Assembly: GCF_900090105.1 (NCBI RefSeq)
Contig: NZ_FMDM01000020.1
Span: 1 to 64,000 of the forward strand
Length of the DNA stretch: 64,000 nucleotides
Reading direction: 5' to 3'
From: Micromonospora humi
GTDB lineage: Bacteria; Actinomycetota; Actinomycetes; Mycobacteriales; Micromonosporaceae
Under the pieces are notes generated by a model, which was not told where the DNA came from, ran no database searches, and saw only the letters and a program-made list of their open reading frames with translations. The first letter of the stretch is position 1; each line of letters opens with the position of its first letter. This document shows positions 53,729 to 62,097 of this stretch, in pieces. Position numbers and translations under genes: made by a program.

Positions 53729-54607
53729 ATGGACCTCTTCCAGTACGACTTCATGCTCCGCGCCCTGGTCGGCGCGCTGGTCATCGGGCTCGCCGCGCCG
53801 GCGCTCGGCATCTACCTGGTGCAGCGCCGGCTGGCGCTGATCGGTGACGGCATCGGCCACGTGGCGCTCACCGGCGTCGGCGCCGGGCTGCTGCTCAACC
53901 GCTCCCCCGTACTGGTGGCGGTGCTCGCCGCCACGCTCGGCGCGGTGGTCATCGAGCTGGTCCGCGCGTACGGGCGTACCTCCGGGGACCTGGCGCTGGC
54001 GCTGCTCTTCTACGGCGGGATCGCCGGCGGCGTGATGCTGGTCGGGCTCTCCGACGCCAGCAGCGGGTCGCTCAACGCGTACCTCTTCGGGTCGCTGACC
54101 ACGACGTCGCCGGCCGACCTGGTCACCATCGGCGTGCTCGGCGCGGTGCTGCTGGTGACCATGCTGGTGCTGCGTCCGGCGCTGTTCGCGGTCTGCCACG
54201 ACGAGGAGTACGCGCGGGTCTCCGGCCTGCCGGTGCGGGCGCTGAACCTGCTCATCGCGGTCGGCACCGCGGTGACCGTGACCATCGCCATGCGGGCGGT
54301 CGGGGTGCTGCTGATCAGCGCGCTGATGGTGGTGCCGGTGGCCACCGCCCAGCAGGTGACCCGCGGGTTCCGGTCCACCATGACCGCGGCCATGGCGCTG
54401 GGCCTGTTCGCCGCCGGGGCCGGGGTCTGGGTGGCGGCCACCGCCGACACCGCGCCCGGCGCCTCGGTGGTGCTGGTGGCGATCGGCTCGTTCCTGGCGG
54501 TGGCGTTGCTGGCGGCGGGCGCCCGGGCGCTGCTGCGGCGGCGGGGCCGGTCCACGCCGGCCGCGCACCCGGTCGAGCCGGCCGAGCACGAGGTGCTGCT
54601 CGGATGA
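53729..54607 (+). CDS. znuB: Zinc ABC transporter permease
   Basis: 292 residues with about eight transmembrane helices. ABC-3 family motifs: YDFMLRALVGALVIGLAAPALGIYLVQRRLALIGDGIGHVALTGVG (about 5-50) and VLLISALMVVPVATAQQVTR (about 190-209). Forms the channel with ZnuC. Start ATG immediately after the znuC stop; GGAGGAG upstream. Confidence 0.95.
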   Translation: MDLFQYDFMLRALVGALVIGLAAPALGIYLVQRRLALIGDGIGHVALTGVGAGLLLNRSPVLVAVLAATLGAVVIELVRAYGRTSGDLALALLFYGGIAGGVMLVGLSDASSGSLNAYLFGSLTTTSPADLVTIGVLGAVLLVTMLVLRPALFAVCHDEEYARVSGLPVRALNLLIAVGTAVTVTIAMRAVGVLLISALMVVPVATAQQVTRGFRSTMTAAMALGLFAAGAGVWVAATADTAPGASVVLVAIGSFLAVALLAAGARALLRRRGRSTPAAHPVEPAEHEVLLG

Positions 54608-54641
54608 GGCCGGCGCAACCGGCAGTGGTTATCGTTACGGG

Positions 54642-54944
54642 GTGACCGGCACCAACGGGTACGACGCCTTCGAGGGCGCGGGCGAGCTGCTGCGCGCCCT
54701 CTCCGCCCCGATCCGGCTCGCCATCGTGAGCGAGCTGGCCGAGGGCGAGCGCTGCGTGCACGAGCTGGTCGAGACGCTCGGCGCGCCACAGCCGCTGGTC
54801 TCCCAGCACCTGCGGGTGCTGCGCGGGGCCGGCGTGGTGCGCGGCTCGCGGCGCGGCCGGGAGATCGCGTACGCGCTGGTCGACGAGCACGTCGCGCACA
54901 TCGTGGCGGACGCGGTCAGCCACGCCGGGGAGGGACCGTCATGA
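54642..54944 (+). CDS. ArsR-family (SmtB-like) regulator
   Basis: 100 residues, winged helix: LLRALSAPIRLAIVSELAEGERCVHELVE, then QPLVSQHLRVLRGAGVVRGSRRGREIAYALVDEHVAHIV. The wing and recognition helix (LVSQHLRVL) are typical. The segment ALVDEHVAHIVADAVSHAGEG has the D/H residues of alpha-5 zinc sensors (SmtB/CzrA type). GTG start. Between znuB and zur with ATGA coupling to zur, so this locus encodes two metal sensors. Such ArsR-Zur pairs are known in mycobacteria, where the ArsR protein handles zinc excess and Zur handles zinc lack. Confidence 0.9.
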   Translation: MTGTNGYDAFEGAGELLRALSAPIRLAIVSELAEGERCVHELVETLGAPQPLVSQHLRVLRGAGVVRGSRRGREIAYALVDEHVAHIVADAVSHAGEGPS

Positions 54945-55336
54945 CCACCGGCACCCCACGCACCACCCGGCAGCGCAGCGCGGTGAGCGCGCTGCTGGAC
55001 GAGGTCGAGGGCTTCCACAGCGCCCAGGACCTGCACGCCATGCTGCGCCGCCGCGGCGACCGGATCGGGCTGACCACGGTCTACCGGACGCTCCAGGTGC
55101 TGGCCGACGCCGACGAGATCGACGTGATGCGCCCGCCGGGTGGCGAGCACCTCTACCGGCGGTGCAGCGGCGGTCACCACCACCACCTGGTCTGCCGGGC
55201 CTGCGGCCGTACCGTCGAGGTGGCCGGGCCGGCGGTGGAGAAGTGGGCGGACCGGATCTCCGCCGAGCACGGCTTCACCGAGGTCAGCCACACCTTCGAG
55301 ATCTTCGGCACCTGCCCGGCCTGCGCCGGCCGGTAA
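54941..55336 (+). CDS. zur: Fur-family zinc uptake regulator
   Basis: 131 residues. Fur-type winged helix (TRQRSAVSALLDEVEGFHSAQDLHAMLRRRG, GLTTVYRTLQVLADADEIDV) and a metal site with GGHHHHLVCRACGRTVEV (H-rich plus CxxC) and FEIFGTCPACAGR (second CxxC, structural zinc). Zur represses zinc uptake genes such as znuACB upstream and binds the TGACAATAATTTTCG box. ATG overlaps the ArsR stop. Zur assignment rests on the zinc context and CxxC pattern; Fur itself is less likely. Confidence 0.93.
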   Translation: MTTGTPRTTRQRSAVSALLDEVEGFHSAQDLHAMLRRRGDRIGLTTVYRTLQVLADADEIDVMRPPGGEHLYRRCSGGHHHHLVCRACGRTVEVAGPAVEKWADRISAEHGFTEVSHTFEIFGTCPACAGR

Positions 55337-55381
55337 ATCCGACCGGTGCCGGCACGGCTGAGCCGTGGCAGGCTGTCCGGC

Positions 55382-55987
55382 GTGAAGATCTACGCCGACC
55401 GTTTTCCGACCGCCCTCCGCCAGCTCCTGACCGACCTGCTCGTGGTCGTCTGGGTGTACGCGGCGATCCGCTTCGCGCTCTGGCTGCACGACCTGGTGGA
55501 GAAGCTCGCCGTACCCGGGCAGAAGCTGGAGGGCGCGGGCGGCGGCCTGGCCGACAACCTGGCCGACGCCGGCGGCAAGGTGGGCCGGGTGCCGCTGGTC
55601 GGCGACGAGCTGACCGCCCCCTTCACCCGGGCCGCCGACGCCGCCCGCGCGATGGCCGACGCCGGCCGCGACCAGCAGGAGCTGGTCGGGCAACTGGCGC
55701 TCGCGCTGGCCGTCGCGGCGCTGGTGTTCCCGCTCGGCCTGGTGCTGTTCGGCTGGTTGCCGCTGCGGGTGCGCTGGATGCGCCGCGCCGGCGCGGCGAA
55801 GGCGATGGCCGCCGCGCCGGCCGGCCGGGACCTGCTGGCGCTGCGCGCGCTCGCCGGCCAGCCGCTGTCGAAGCTCACCAGGATCGCGCCGGACGTGGCC
55901 GAGGCGTGGCGGCGCGGCGACGACGCCACCGTCGACGCGCTCGCCGCGCTGGAGCTGCGCGGACTGGGGCTGCGCGGCGGCCGGTAG
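55382..55987 (+). CDS. Membrane protein of unknown function, two TM helices
   Basis: 201 residues from GTG 55382 (preceded by GGCAGG). N-terminal cytoplasmic/TM1 (LTDLLVVVWVYAAIRFALWLHDLVEKLA, about 15-42), a central amphipathic part (about 45-105), TM2 (LALALAVAALVFPLGLVLFGWL, about 108-130) and a C-terminal cytoplasmic region (about 135-201). No family recognised. The next tiny membrane-protein gene starts 3 bp after the stop, so the pair is probably co-expressed. An upstream ATG at 55346 is possible but lacks a Shine-Dalgarno sequence. Confidence 0.6.
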   Translation: MKIYADRFPTALRQLLTDLLVVVWVYAAIRFALWLHDLVEKLAVPGQKLEGAGGGLADNLADAGGKVGRVPLVGDELTAPFTRAADAARAMADAGRDQQELVGQLALALAVAALVFPLGLVLFGWLPLRVRWMRRAGAAKAMAAAPAGRDLLALRALAGQPLSKLTRIAPDVAEAWRRGDDATVDALAALELRGLGLRGGR

Positions 55988-55990
55988 GGT

Positions 55991-56167
55991 GTGCCGGTGC
56001 TGTACTTCCTGATCGTCGTCGCCGTGCTGCTGCTGGTCTACGCGGGCGTGCTGGTGAGCTTCGTCCGCAAGGGCCGCAAGATCCCGCCGTCGGCGTACCT
56101 GGTGCTGGCCGCCCTCAACGGCCTGATCCTCGCCGCGGTGATCGCCTGGGCGGTCGCCCGCGGGTGA
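55991..56167 (+). CDS. 58-residue membrane protein, two TM helices
   Basis: GTG 55991 to TGA 56167. Sequence starts MPVLYFLIVVAVLLLVYAGV (TM1), then SFVRKGRKIPPSAY (cytoplasmic loop) and LVLAALNGLILAAVIAWAVA (TM2). Starts 3 bp after the previous gene. Codon third positions are G/C as in real genes here. No family recognised; a GTG at 55997 is an alternative start. Confidence 0.65.
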   Translation: MPVLYFLIVVAVLLLVYAGVLVSFVRKGRKIPPSAYLVLAALNGLILAAVIAWAVARG

Positions 56168-56172
56168 GCGGT

Positions 56173-56225
56173 GTTAAAGGGGGCCCCCGCCTCTACCGAA
56201 AGCGTTAAGAAGGGGCCCCTCCTTT
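56173..56225 (+). repeat. GTTAAG/GGGGCCCC intergenic element, copy D
   Basis: GTTAAAGGGGGCCCCCGCCT, CTACCGAAAGC, GTTAAGAAGGGGCCCCTCCT. It fills the gap between the convergent small membrane-protein gene and the acyl-CoA dehydrogenase gene; the TGA stop of the latter is at its end. Confidence 0.92.
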
Positions 56226-58177
56226 CATCTCAGCCGGCGGCGGACGTCGTCGGCGGTGGACGGGCCCGGTTGCCAGCGGGCCACCCAGGGGAGGTCGGCG
56301 GCCGGGGTGACCACGCCGGCCTCCACCGAGGCGTACCGGCCGGCGACGATCCGCTTCGCGGCGGCCACGTCGACCGAGTCGGTGTTCGACCAGAGGCCGG
56401 TGAACAGCTCGTCGACACGCAGCCGCGCCTGCCGGCAGAACAGGTCGGCCAGCTCGACGTTCTCCGGGTGCTCGCCCAGCTCGGCGTGGGCCCGGACGCA
56501 GACCGCCGACATCGCGAACAGCTCCGCGCCGATGTCCACCACCCGGCCCAGGAACGCCTGCTTGCGCTCCATCTTCCCCTGCCAGCGGGACATCGCGTAG
56601 AAGGTGGAGCGGGCCAGCTTCCGCGAGGTCCGCTCGACGTGCCGCAGGTGCCCGGCCAGCGGCCCGTACTCCTGGTAGGCCCCGGGTGCCTGCCCCTTGC
56701 CGACGGCGAGCGTGGGCAGCCACCTCGCGTAGAAGGCGCCCGCCCTCGCGCCCGCCTTCGCCTTGCGACCCAGCCCGGCGTCCGGGTCGATGATGTCGCC
56801 GGCCACCGACAGGTGCGCGTCGACCGCCTCCCGGGCGATCAACAGGTGCATGATCTCGGTGGAGCCCTCGAAGATCCGGTTGATCCGCAGGTCGCGCAGG
56901 AGCTGCTCGACCGCGGCCGGGCGCTCGCCCCGGGCCTCGAGCGAGTCGGCCGTCTCGTAGCCCCGCCCGCCCCGGATCTGGATCAGCTCGTCGGCGATCC
57001 GCCAGGCCATCTCGCTGGCGTAGAGCTTCACCAGCGCCGCCTCGATCCGGATGTCGTTGCGGTCGTCGTCGGCGAGCAGGCAGGACAGGTCCAGCATGGA
57101 CTCCATGCCGTAGGTGGTGGCCGCGATGAACGCCAGCTTCTTCGCCACCGCCTCGTGCTCGCCGACCGGCCGGCCCCACTGCACCCGGTCGCCGGCCCAC
57201 TCCCGGGCCACGTTGAGCGCCCACTTGCCGGCGCCCACGCACATCGCCGGCAACGACAGCCGGCCGGTGTTCAGCGTGGTCAACGCGATCTTCAGGCCCT
57301 TGCCCTCGCCGCCGATCACGTTCTGGATCGGCACGAAGACGTCATGGAACCGGGTGAGGCTGTTCTCCAGGCCGCGCAGCCCGACGAAGGCGTTGCGCCG
57401 CTCCACCGTGATGCCGTCGCTGTCGCCCTCCACCACGAACGCGGTGATGCCGCCGCGCCGACCCTCGGTGGCCGGCACCCGGGCCATCACCACCAGCAGG
57501 GTGGCCACCGTGCCGTTGGTGGCCCAGAGCTTCACGCCGTTGAGGCGGTAGCCCGTGCCGTCTTCGGTCGGTTCGGCGATGGTGGCCAGCCGGGCCGGGT
57601 CGGAGCCGACGTCCGGCTCGGTGAGCAGGAACGCGGACACCTCGCCGGCGGCCAGCCGGGGCAGGAACCGCTCCTTCTGCTCGGGCGTGCCGAACATCTT
57701 CAGCGGCTGCGGCACGCCGATCGACTGGTGCGCGGAGAGCAGCGCGCTGATCGCCGGGTTCACCGAGCCGACGAGCATCAGCGCCCGGCAGTAGTGCAGG
57801 TTGCTCAGCCCGAGGCCGCCGTACCTCCGGTCGATCTTCATGCCGAACGCGCCGAGCCGGGCCAGCCCGTGGAACACCTCGTCCGGGATGTGCGCGTCGC
57901 GCTCGATCGCCGCGCCGTCCACCTCGCTGCCCAGGTACGCCCCGAGAGCGCCCAGGAACTCCTCGGCGCGGGCCTCGTCGGCCGGGTCGGACCGGGGCCA
58001 GGGGTCGATCAGGTCGAGCCGGAAGCGGCCGAGGAACAGCTCCTTGCCGAAGCTGGGCCGGTCCCAGGCGGCCTCGCGGGCCGCCTCGGCGACCTGGCGG
58101 GCCTCCTTCTCCGAGACCTGACCGGCCTCGGTGGGCAGCGGCCCCACCCCGTCGGCGTTGTTCTGTGTCGTGGTCAC
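56225..58177 (-). CDS. Acyl-CoA dehydrogenase (long-chain/VLCAD-like)
   Basis: 650 residues, larger than the usual 380-400, like mammalian VLCAD/ACAD9. Core ACAD motifs: FGMKIDRRYGGLGLSNLHYCRAL, FLLTEPDVGSDPARLATIAE (about 182-201), WATNGTVATLLVVMAR and FEGSTEIMHLLIAREAVD (about 448-465, with the catalytic-base region and EGSTE FAD/adenine motif). The C-terminal 180 residues form the extra helical domain of VLCAD-type enzymes. It starts fatty-acid beta-oxidation by FAD-dependent dehydrogenation. GTG start with GGAGG 6 nt upstream. Confidence 0.94.
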   Translation of the reverse strand: MTTTQNNADGVGPLPTEAGQVSEKEARQVAEAAREAAWDRPSFGKELFLGRFRLDLIDPWPRSDPADEARAEEFLGALGAYLGSEVDGAAIERDAHIPDEVFHGLARLGAFGMKIDRRYGGLGLSNLHYCRALMLVGSVNPAISALLSAHQSIGVPQPLKMFGTPEQKERFLPRLAAGEVSAFLLTEPDVGSDPARLATIAEPTEDGTGYRLNGVKLWATNGTVATLLVVMARVPATEGRRGGITAFVVEGDSDGITVERRNAFVGLRGLENSLTRFHDVFVPIQNVIGGEGKGLKIALTTLNTGRLSLPAMCVGAGKWALNVAREWAGDRVQWGRPVGEHEAVAKKLAFIAATTYGMESMLDLSCLLADDDRNDIRIEAALVKLYASEMAWRIADELIQIRGGRGYETADSLEARGERPAAVEQLLRDLRINRIFEGSTEIMHLLIAREAVDAHLSVAGDIIDPDAGLGRKAKAGARAGAFYARWLPTLAVGKGQAPGAYQEYGPLAGHLRHVERTSRKLARSTFYAMSRWQGKMERKQAFLGRVVDIGAELFAMSAVCVRAHAELGEHPENVELADLFCRQARLRVDELFTGLWSNTDSVDVAAAKRIVAGRYASVEAGVVTPAADLPWVARWQPGPSTADDVRRRLR

Positions 58178-58215
58178 GGGAGCCTCCTGGATGGTCGGTC
58201 CGGATGCGACGAAAA

Positions 58216-58252
58216 CGACGCTACCCCCGGGTGTTACCCAGGGGTAGCGTCG
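58216..58252 (-). terminator. Intrinsic terminator of the DUF6328 gene
   Basis: Perfect 12-bp arms CGACGCTACCCC/GGGGTAGCGTCG with a 13-nt loop, followed on the minus strand by TTTTC. It lies 25 bp beyond the stop codon of the gene at 58277. Confidence 0.85.
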
Positions 58253-58276
58253 CGTGCACGCCCGATTTGGCGGAGG

Positions 58277-58780
58277 TCAGTCGCCGGTCAGCATCTGCGG
58301 GTCGTCGTCATCGTCGTCGATGTCGTCGTCGCCCCAGTTGCGCCGGCTGAACGGCAGGACGGCCCAGAAGAGCAGGAACCAGACGCCGGTCAGCGCGCTG
58401 AGCAGGAACGCGATCGGCCGGTCCAGCACGAAGTCGCTGACCAGCAGCACCGAGCTGACCATCGCGATCAGCATGAAGAACAGGCCACCGGTGGCCATCC
58501 GGTGCGCGAAGCGGACCAGCTCCGGCTTGCGGCCCTGGCGGAACAGCGCCCGGTGGAACGCGACCGGTGAAATGATCATCGCGGCGGACGCGGCGGCGGT
58601 CAGCAGCGCCAGGATGTAGACGTCACGCTGGAACTCGGTGGTCCGGGTGAACCCGTTGCTGAACGGCAGCGTCAGCAGGAACGCGAAGAGGATCTGTACG
58701 CCGGTCTGCGCGACGCGCAGCTCCTGGAGCAGGTCGGCGAAGTTGCGCTGCCAACGCTGCTTCTCGGATTCCTTGGACAC
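58277..58780 (-). CDS. DUF6328 family membrane protein
   Basis: 167 residues. Polar N-terminus (SKESEKQRWQRNFADLLQELRVAQTGVQILFAFLLTLPF, the family signature), four transmembrane helices and an acidic C-terminal tail of Asp (WGDDDIDDDDDDPQML). Function unknown; widely conserved in actinobacteria. GGAGG precedes the ATG. Single gene with its own terminator. Confidence 0.88.
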   Translation of the reverse strand: MSKESEKQRWQRNFADLLQELRVAQTGVQILFAFLLTLPFSNGFTRTTEFQRDVYILALLTAAASAAMIISPVAFHRALFRQGRKPELVRFAHRMATGGLFFMLIAMVSSVLLVSDFVLDRPIAFLLSALTGVWFLLFWAVLPFSRRNWGDDDIDDDDDDPQMLTGD

Positions 58781-58870
58781 TCGTGAACCTCCGGTGAAGA
58801 CGGCACCGCCGGCGGGTGAACGCCCGCCGGCAGCAGCGCCTTGCCCGCTTCAGATGATCACGAAACCCGC

Positions 58871-59620
58871 TCAGGATCCGCGTCGGATCCGCCCCGCGTA
58901 CCGCGCCTCCAGTTCGGCGTTGTGCTCGTCTCCGCCGGCGATGTTGGCGGACAGGTAGACCGGTGGCCGGTCCCCCGCCGCGACCAGCCGGGCCACCACC
59001 TCGACGGTGATCTGCTGCGCCAGCAGCGCCGCGGTGATCGAGGAGACCGCGCCGACCGCGCCGCCGCCGGGCAGCGGCAGCGTGGCGTCGCCGTACGGGG
59101 CGCCGTTGTCCAGCACCACGTCGGCGAAGTCGGCGAGCTTGCGGCCGGACGGGTGCCGCGAGGTCATCCGCGCCGAGTGGCGCGCCGAGGTGATCGCCAC
59201 CAGGGGATGCCCGTGCTCCTTGACCACTGACGCGAACTCCACCATCGCCCCGTTCACCCCCGAGTTGGAGGCGAGCACGAACACGTCGGACGGCCGGACC
59301 GGGGCCAGCTCGTAGAGGCGGTGCGCCACCGCCGGCTCGCGTTCCAGCTTCGGGCCGAGCACGTCGGCCGGCTCGCCGCCGACCAGGACCAGGTCGCGCA
59401 GCGCGATCCGGTTGGTCGGCACCAGCCCGCCGGCCCGGCCGGCGATCTCCATGGCGAGCGCCTCGGAGTGCCCGGTCCCGAACGCGTGCACCACCCCGTC
59501 GGCGCGGACCGCCGCGGCGATCAGGTCGGCCGCCGCGGCCACGTTCTCCCGCTGCTCCGCGGCCACCCGCTCCATCGTCGACGTCACCGTCGCCAGGTAC
59601 GCCTCGGCACTCACCGTCAT
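58871..59620 (-). CDS. SIS-domain (UPF0309) sugar-phosphate-binding protein
   Basis: 249 residues. SIS fold: ADGVVHAFGTGHSEALAMEIAGRAGG (about 40-65), DVFVLASNSGVNGAMVEFASVVKEHGHPLVAITS (about 111-144) with the SNSG phosphosugar loop. Family members bind or isomerise amino-sugar phosphates. Third gene of a coupled operon; its ATG overlaps the stop of the AAC(3)-like gene (ATGA). Confidence 0.9.
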   Translation of the reverse strand: MTVSAEAYLATVTSTMERVAAEQRENVAAAADLIAAAVRADGVVHAFGTGHSEALAMEIAGRAGGLVPTNRIALRDLVLVGGEPADVLGPKLEREPAVAHRLYELAPVRPSDVFVLASNSGVNGAMVEFASVVKEHGHPLVAITSARHSARMTSRHPSGRKLADFADVVLDNGAPYGDATLPLPGGGAVGAVSSITAALLAQQITVEVVARLVAAGDRPPVYLSANIAGGDEHNAELEARYAGRIRRGS

Positions 59621-60420
59621 GTCGTCTCCGTCCCTCGGTTCCGGGCCAGCCACCGCACCGCGAAGTCCACCGCCGCCCGCTGCCTCATCAGCCGGCCCGT
59701 CCCGTCCCCCACCGGCCCGAGCCGGACCGCGCCGCTCGCGTCCAGGTCGACGCCGAGCGGTTCGAACCCGCCGTCGTCCAGCCGGACGTCGTCCCACCAC
59801 ACCCACTCGCGCCCGCCGTCCGCGATCAGCCGGGCGGCGCCGAGCCGCTGCCGGGGCACCGCCGGTTGCCGGTACTCGGCCAGGTGCAACGACGTGTTGC
59901 TGCCGTGCCCGACACCGAGCAGCAGCACGTCGGCGTCCAGGTCGTGGAGGCGGCCCAGCGGGGAGGTCTCGCCGAGCATGTCGTCCAGCCGGTGCCCGGT
60001 CAGGATCCGCTCGGCGGCCGGTCCGATCGCCGCGAAGGAGACGTGCGGATGGTCGCTGCGCCGTGCCCCGGGAGACGTCCGGACCAGCTCGGCGAAGGCA
60101 CCCATGAACCGGCTCGGGGTGACCGCCGGGTCGAAGCCGGGCAGCCCGTCCCGGATGACCGGCCACCAGTCCGCCGGCACCGGCGGGTTGGTCCAGCCCG
60201 CCGGATCGCTGTTCTCCGGGGTGTGGGTGGGCACCACGACCGTGCCGGCCGGGCCGAGCACGTCGCGCAGGGCCAGCAGGACGGCCTCCGGCCCGCCGCA
60301 GAGGAACCCGAGGCCGCGCAGGCCGGCGTGGACCAGCACGGTCCCGCCGGGGCGTACGCCGAGGTCGCGGAGCTGGGCGGCGAGCGACGCCCGGGTGTGC
60401 GGTCGGGTGCCCGCGCTCAT
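59617..60420 (-). CDS. AAC(3)-like N-acetyltransferase
   Basis: 267 residues, antibiotic-NAT/YokD family. Conserved features: VLVHAGLRGLGFLCGGPEAV (about 29-48), VVVPTHTPENSDPAGWTNPP, PSRFMGAFAELVRTSPGARRSDHPHVSFAA (about 105-134) and LLLGVGHGSNTSLHLAEY (about 168-185, the catalytic His region). Relatives acetylate the 3-amino group of 2-deoxystreptamine aminoglycosides with acetyl-CoA; some members act on other amino sugars. Placed between an alpha/beta hydrolase gene and an amino-sugar-type SIS gene with ATGA overlaps on both sides. A resistance role is not established. Confidence 0.88.
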   Translation of the reverse strand: MSAGTRPHTRASLAAQLRDLGVRPGGTVLVHAGLRGLGFLCGGPEAVLLALRDVLGPAGTVVVPTHTPENSDPAGWTNPPVPADWWPVIRDGLPGFDPAVTPSRFMGAFAELVRTSPGARRSDHPHVSFAAIGPAAERILTGHRLDDMLGETSPLGRLHDLDADVLLLGVGHGSNTSLHLAEYRQPAVPRQRLGAARLIADGGREWVWWDDVRLDDGGFEPLGVDLDASGAVRLGPVGDGTGRLMRQRAAVDFAVRWLARNRGTETT

Positions 60421-61241
60421 GGACGGACGCGGGCGAGGATCGCCTCGGCCAGCGGGCCGGGGGCCTCGTCGGGGATCCAGTGGCTGACACCGGGCAGCAC
60501 CACGAAGCGGTAGTCCCCGGTGACGTGCGCCGCGCACGCCTCGGCGGCGGTCCGGCCGATCGCCACGTCCTTCTCGCTCCACACGTAGGTGGTCGGCACC
60601 GCCACCGGCCCGACCGCCTTCATGTCCGAGCCGCTCATCGCGCGGTACCAGTTGAGCGCGGCGGTGAGCGCGCCCGGCTCGCGCATCGGCTCGGCGTAGC
60701 GGTCGACGGTGGCCGCGTCGCCGACGCCGCGCAGCAGCCGCCGCAGCGCGGCCCCGCGCATCGCCAGCAGCACCTTCTCCGCCTTGCCCGGCATCCGGAA
60801 CAGCGCCATGTAGGCGGACTTCGCCTTCTGCCTCGGGTCGGTGGCGAGCGCGTGCCCCATCGCGGCCGGGTGCGGCACGGACACCGCGGTGAGCGTCCGC
60901 ACCCGCTCCGGGTGCGCCGCCGCCAGGCCCCAGGCCACGATCGCGCCCCAGTCGTGGCCGACCAGGTGGGCGGTGGTCACCCCGAGCGCGTCCAGCACGG
61001 CCGCCGCGTCGGCCACCAGCTCCGGAATCCGGTACGCCTCGACCGCCTCCGGCCGCGCGCCGGGCGAGTAGCCGCGCTGGTCGAGCGCGTAGGTGCGCAG
61101 CCCGGCGGCGTGCAGCGCGGGCGTCACCGCGTCCCACTCACCGGCGTGCTGCGGGAAGCCGTGCAGCAGCAGGACGGGCTCGCCGTCCTCGGGGCCGCCG
61201 GTGCGTACGTCGAACATCAGACCCCGCGCCTCGATCCGCAT
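60417..61241 (-). CDS. Alpha/beta hydrolase (epoxide-hydrolase-like)
   Basis: 274 residues. Oxyanion-hole HGFPQHAGEWD (about 27-37), nucleophile elbow in LVGHDWGAIVAWGLA (GHDWG, Asp nucleophile position about 98), cap domain, and catalytic His in VLPGVSHWIPDEAP near the end. Asp nucleophile rather than Ser indicates epoxide hydrolase or haloalkane dehalogenase-like chemistry. ATG 61241. First gene of the three-gene coupled operon. Confidence 0.9.
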   Translation of the reverse strand: MRIEARGLMFDVRTGGPEDGEPVLLLHGFPQHAGEWDAVTPALHAAGLRTYALDQRGYSPGARPEAVEAYRIPELVADAAAVLDALGVTTAHLVGHDWGAIVAWGLAAAHPERVRTLTAVSVPHPAAMGHALATDPRQKAKSAYMALFRMPGKAEKVLLAMRGAALRRLLRGVGDAATVDRYAEPMREPGALTAALNWYRAMSGSDMKAVGPVAVPTTYVWSEKDVAIGRTAAEACAAHVTGDYRFVVLPGVSHWIPDEAPGPLAEAILARVRP

Positions 61242-61323
61242 GATCGCCACCGTAGCCGACAGACGCCCTGCTGGGCCCGGGGCCATGGTCGGTGCTAGCG
61301 TCTGCGACGAGACAACTTCACAT

Positions 61324-61410
<87 letters not shown>

Positions 61411-61427
61411 CGGTCGACCTCCAGCCG

Positions 61428-61497
61428 CGCCGCAGTCCGGGCGTTTTCCGGGTGCGGCGTGCGTCTTCTCCTGGTTCCGCACCACGAACTGGGAGTC
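61428..61497 (+). promoter_or_regulatory. Possible expression platform of the TPP riboswitch
   Basis: Arms CGCCGCA (61428-61434) and TGCGGCG (61453-61459), with an inner CCGG/CCGG stem, form a strong hairpin. CTCCTGGTTC (61468-61477) can pair imperfectly with GAACTGGGAG (61485-61494), covering the Shine-Dalgarno sequence. No T-tract follows the first hairpin, so control of translation is more likely than termination. Inference from pairing only. Confidence 0.45.
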
Positions 61498-61501
61498 CGT
61501 C

Positions 61502-62092
61502 ATGAACCACACCGACAGCAACCGCTGGCGTACCGTCGACATCGTCGTCGCCTCGGTGATCGCCGTCGCCTTCGGCGTCGTCTTCTGGGCCTGGGGCCTG
61601 CTCTGGAGCGCCACCGACGCGGCGTTCGCGTTCTTCCCGCCGGCGCAGGCGGTGCTCTACGGCGTCTGGCTGATCCCGGCGGTGCTCGCCGGCCTGATCA
61701 TCCGCAAGCCGGGTGCCGCGCTCTACTGCGAGACGGTGGCCGCGATCGTCTCCGCGCTGCTGGGCAGCCAGTGGGCGGGCATCGTGATCCTCCAGGGCCT
61801 GATGCAGGGCATCGGCGCCGAGCTGGCGTTCGCCGCGTTCCGCTACCGCTCGTTCAAGCTGCCGGTGGCGGTGCTGGCCGGCGCACTGACCGGCCTCGGC
61901 GCGGCGATCTTCGACTTCGTCTACTGGAACAAGGCCTACGACCTGACCTCCTACCGCATCCCGTACGCGCTGATCACCATCGTCAGCGCCACCGTCGTCG
62001 CCGGCTTCGGCGCGTGGGTGCTCACCCGCGCCCTGGCCAACACCGGCGTCCTGGACCGCTTCCCCGCCGGCCGCGACCGGGCCCTGGTCTGA
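61502..62092 (+). CDS. ykoE: ECF transporter S component, thiamine/HMP type
   Basis: 196 residues, six transmembrane helices. YkoE-family pattern: VDIVVASVIAVAFGVVFWAWGLLW (about 13-36), PPAQAVLYGVWLIPAVLAGLI, KPGAALYCETVAAIVSALLGSQWAG and RYRSFKLPVAVLAGALTGLG. S component captures thiamine or HMP precursor. Under TPP riboswitch. GGGAG before ATG. Followed by YkoD and YkoC. Confidence 0.94.
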   Translation: MNHTDSNRWRTVDIVVASVIAVAFGVVFWAWGLLWSATDAAFAFFPPAQAVLYGVWLIPAVLAGLIIRKPGAALYCETVAAIVSALLGSQWAGIVILQGLMQGIGAELAFAAFRYRSFKLPVAVLAGALTGLGAAIFDFVYWNKAYDLTSYRIPYALITIVSATVVAGFGAWVLTRALANTGVLDRFPAGRDRALV

Positions 62093-62097
62093 CTCCC

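Noticed and set aside
55346..55381. Upstream ATG as the start of the membrane-protein gene at 55382
   Set aside because: No ribosome-binding site, and the extra 12 residues are Arg-rich and lie right after the zur stop; GTG 55382 is better placed.
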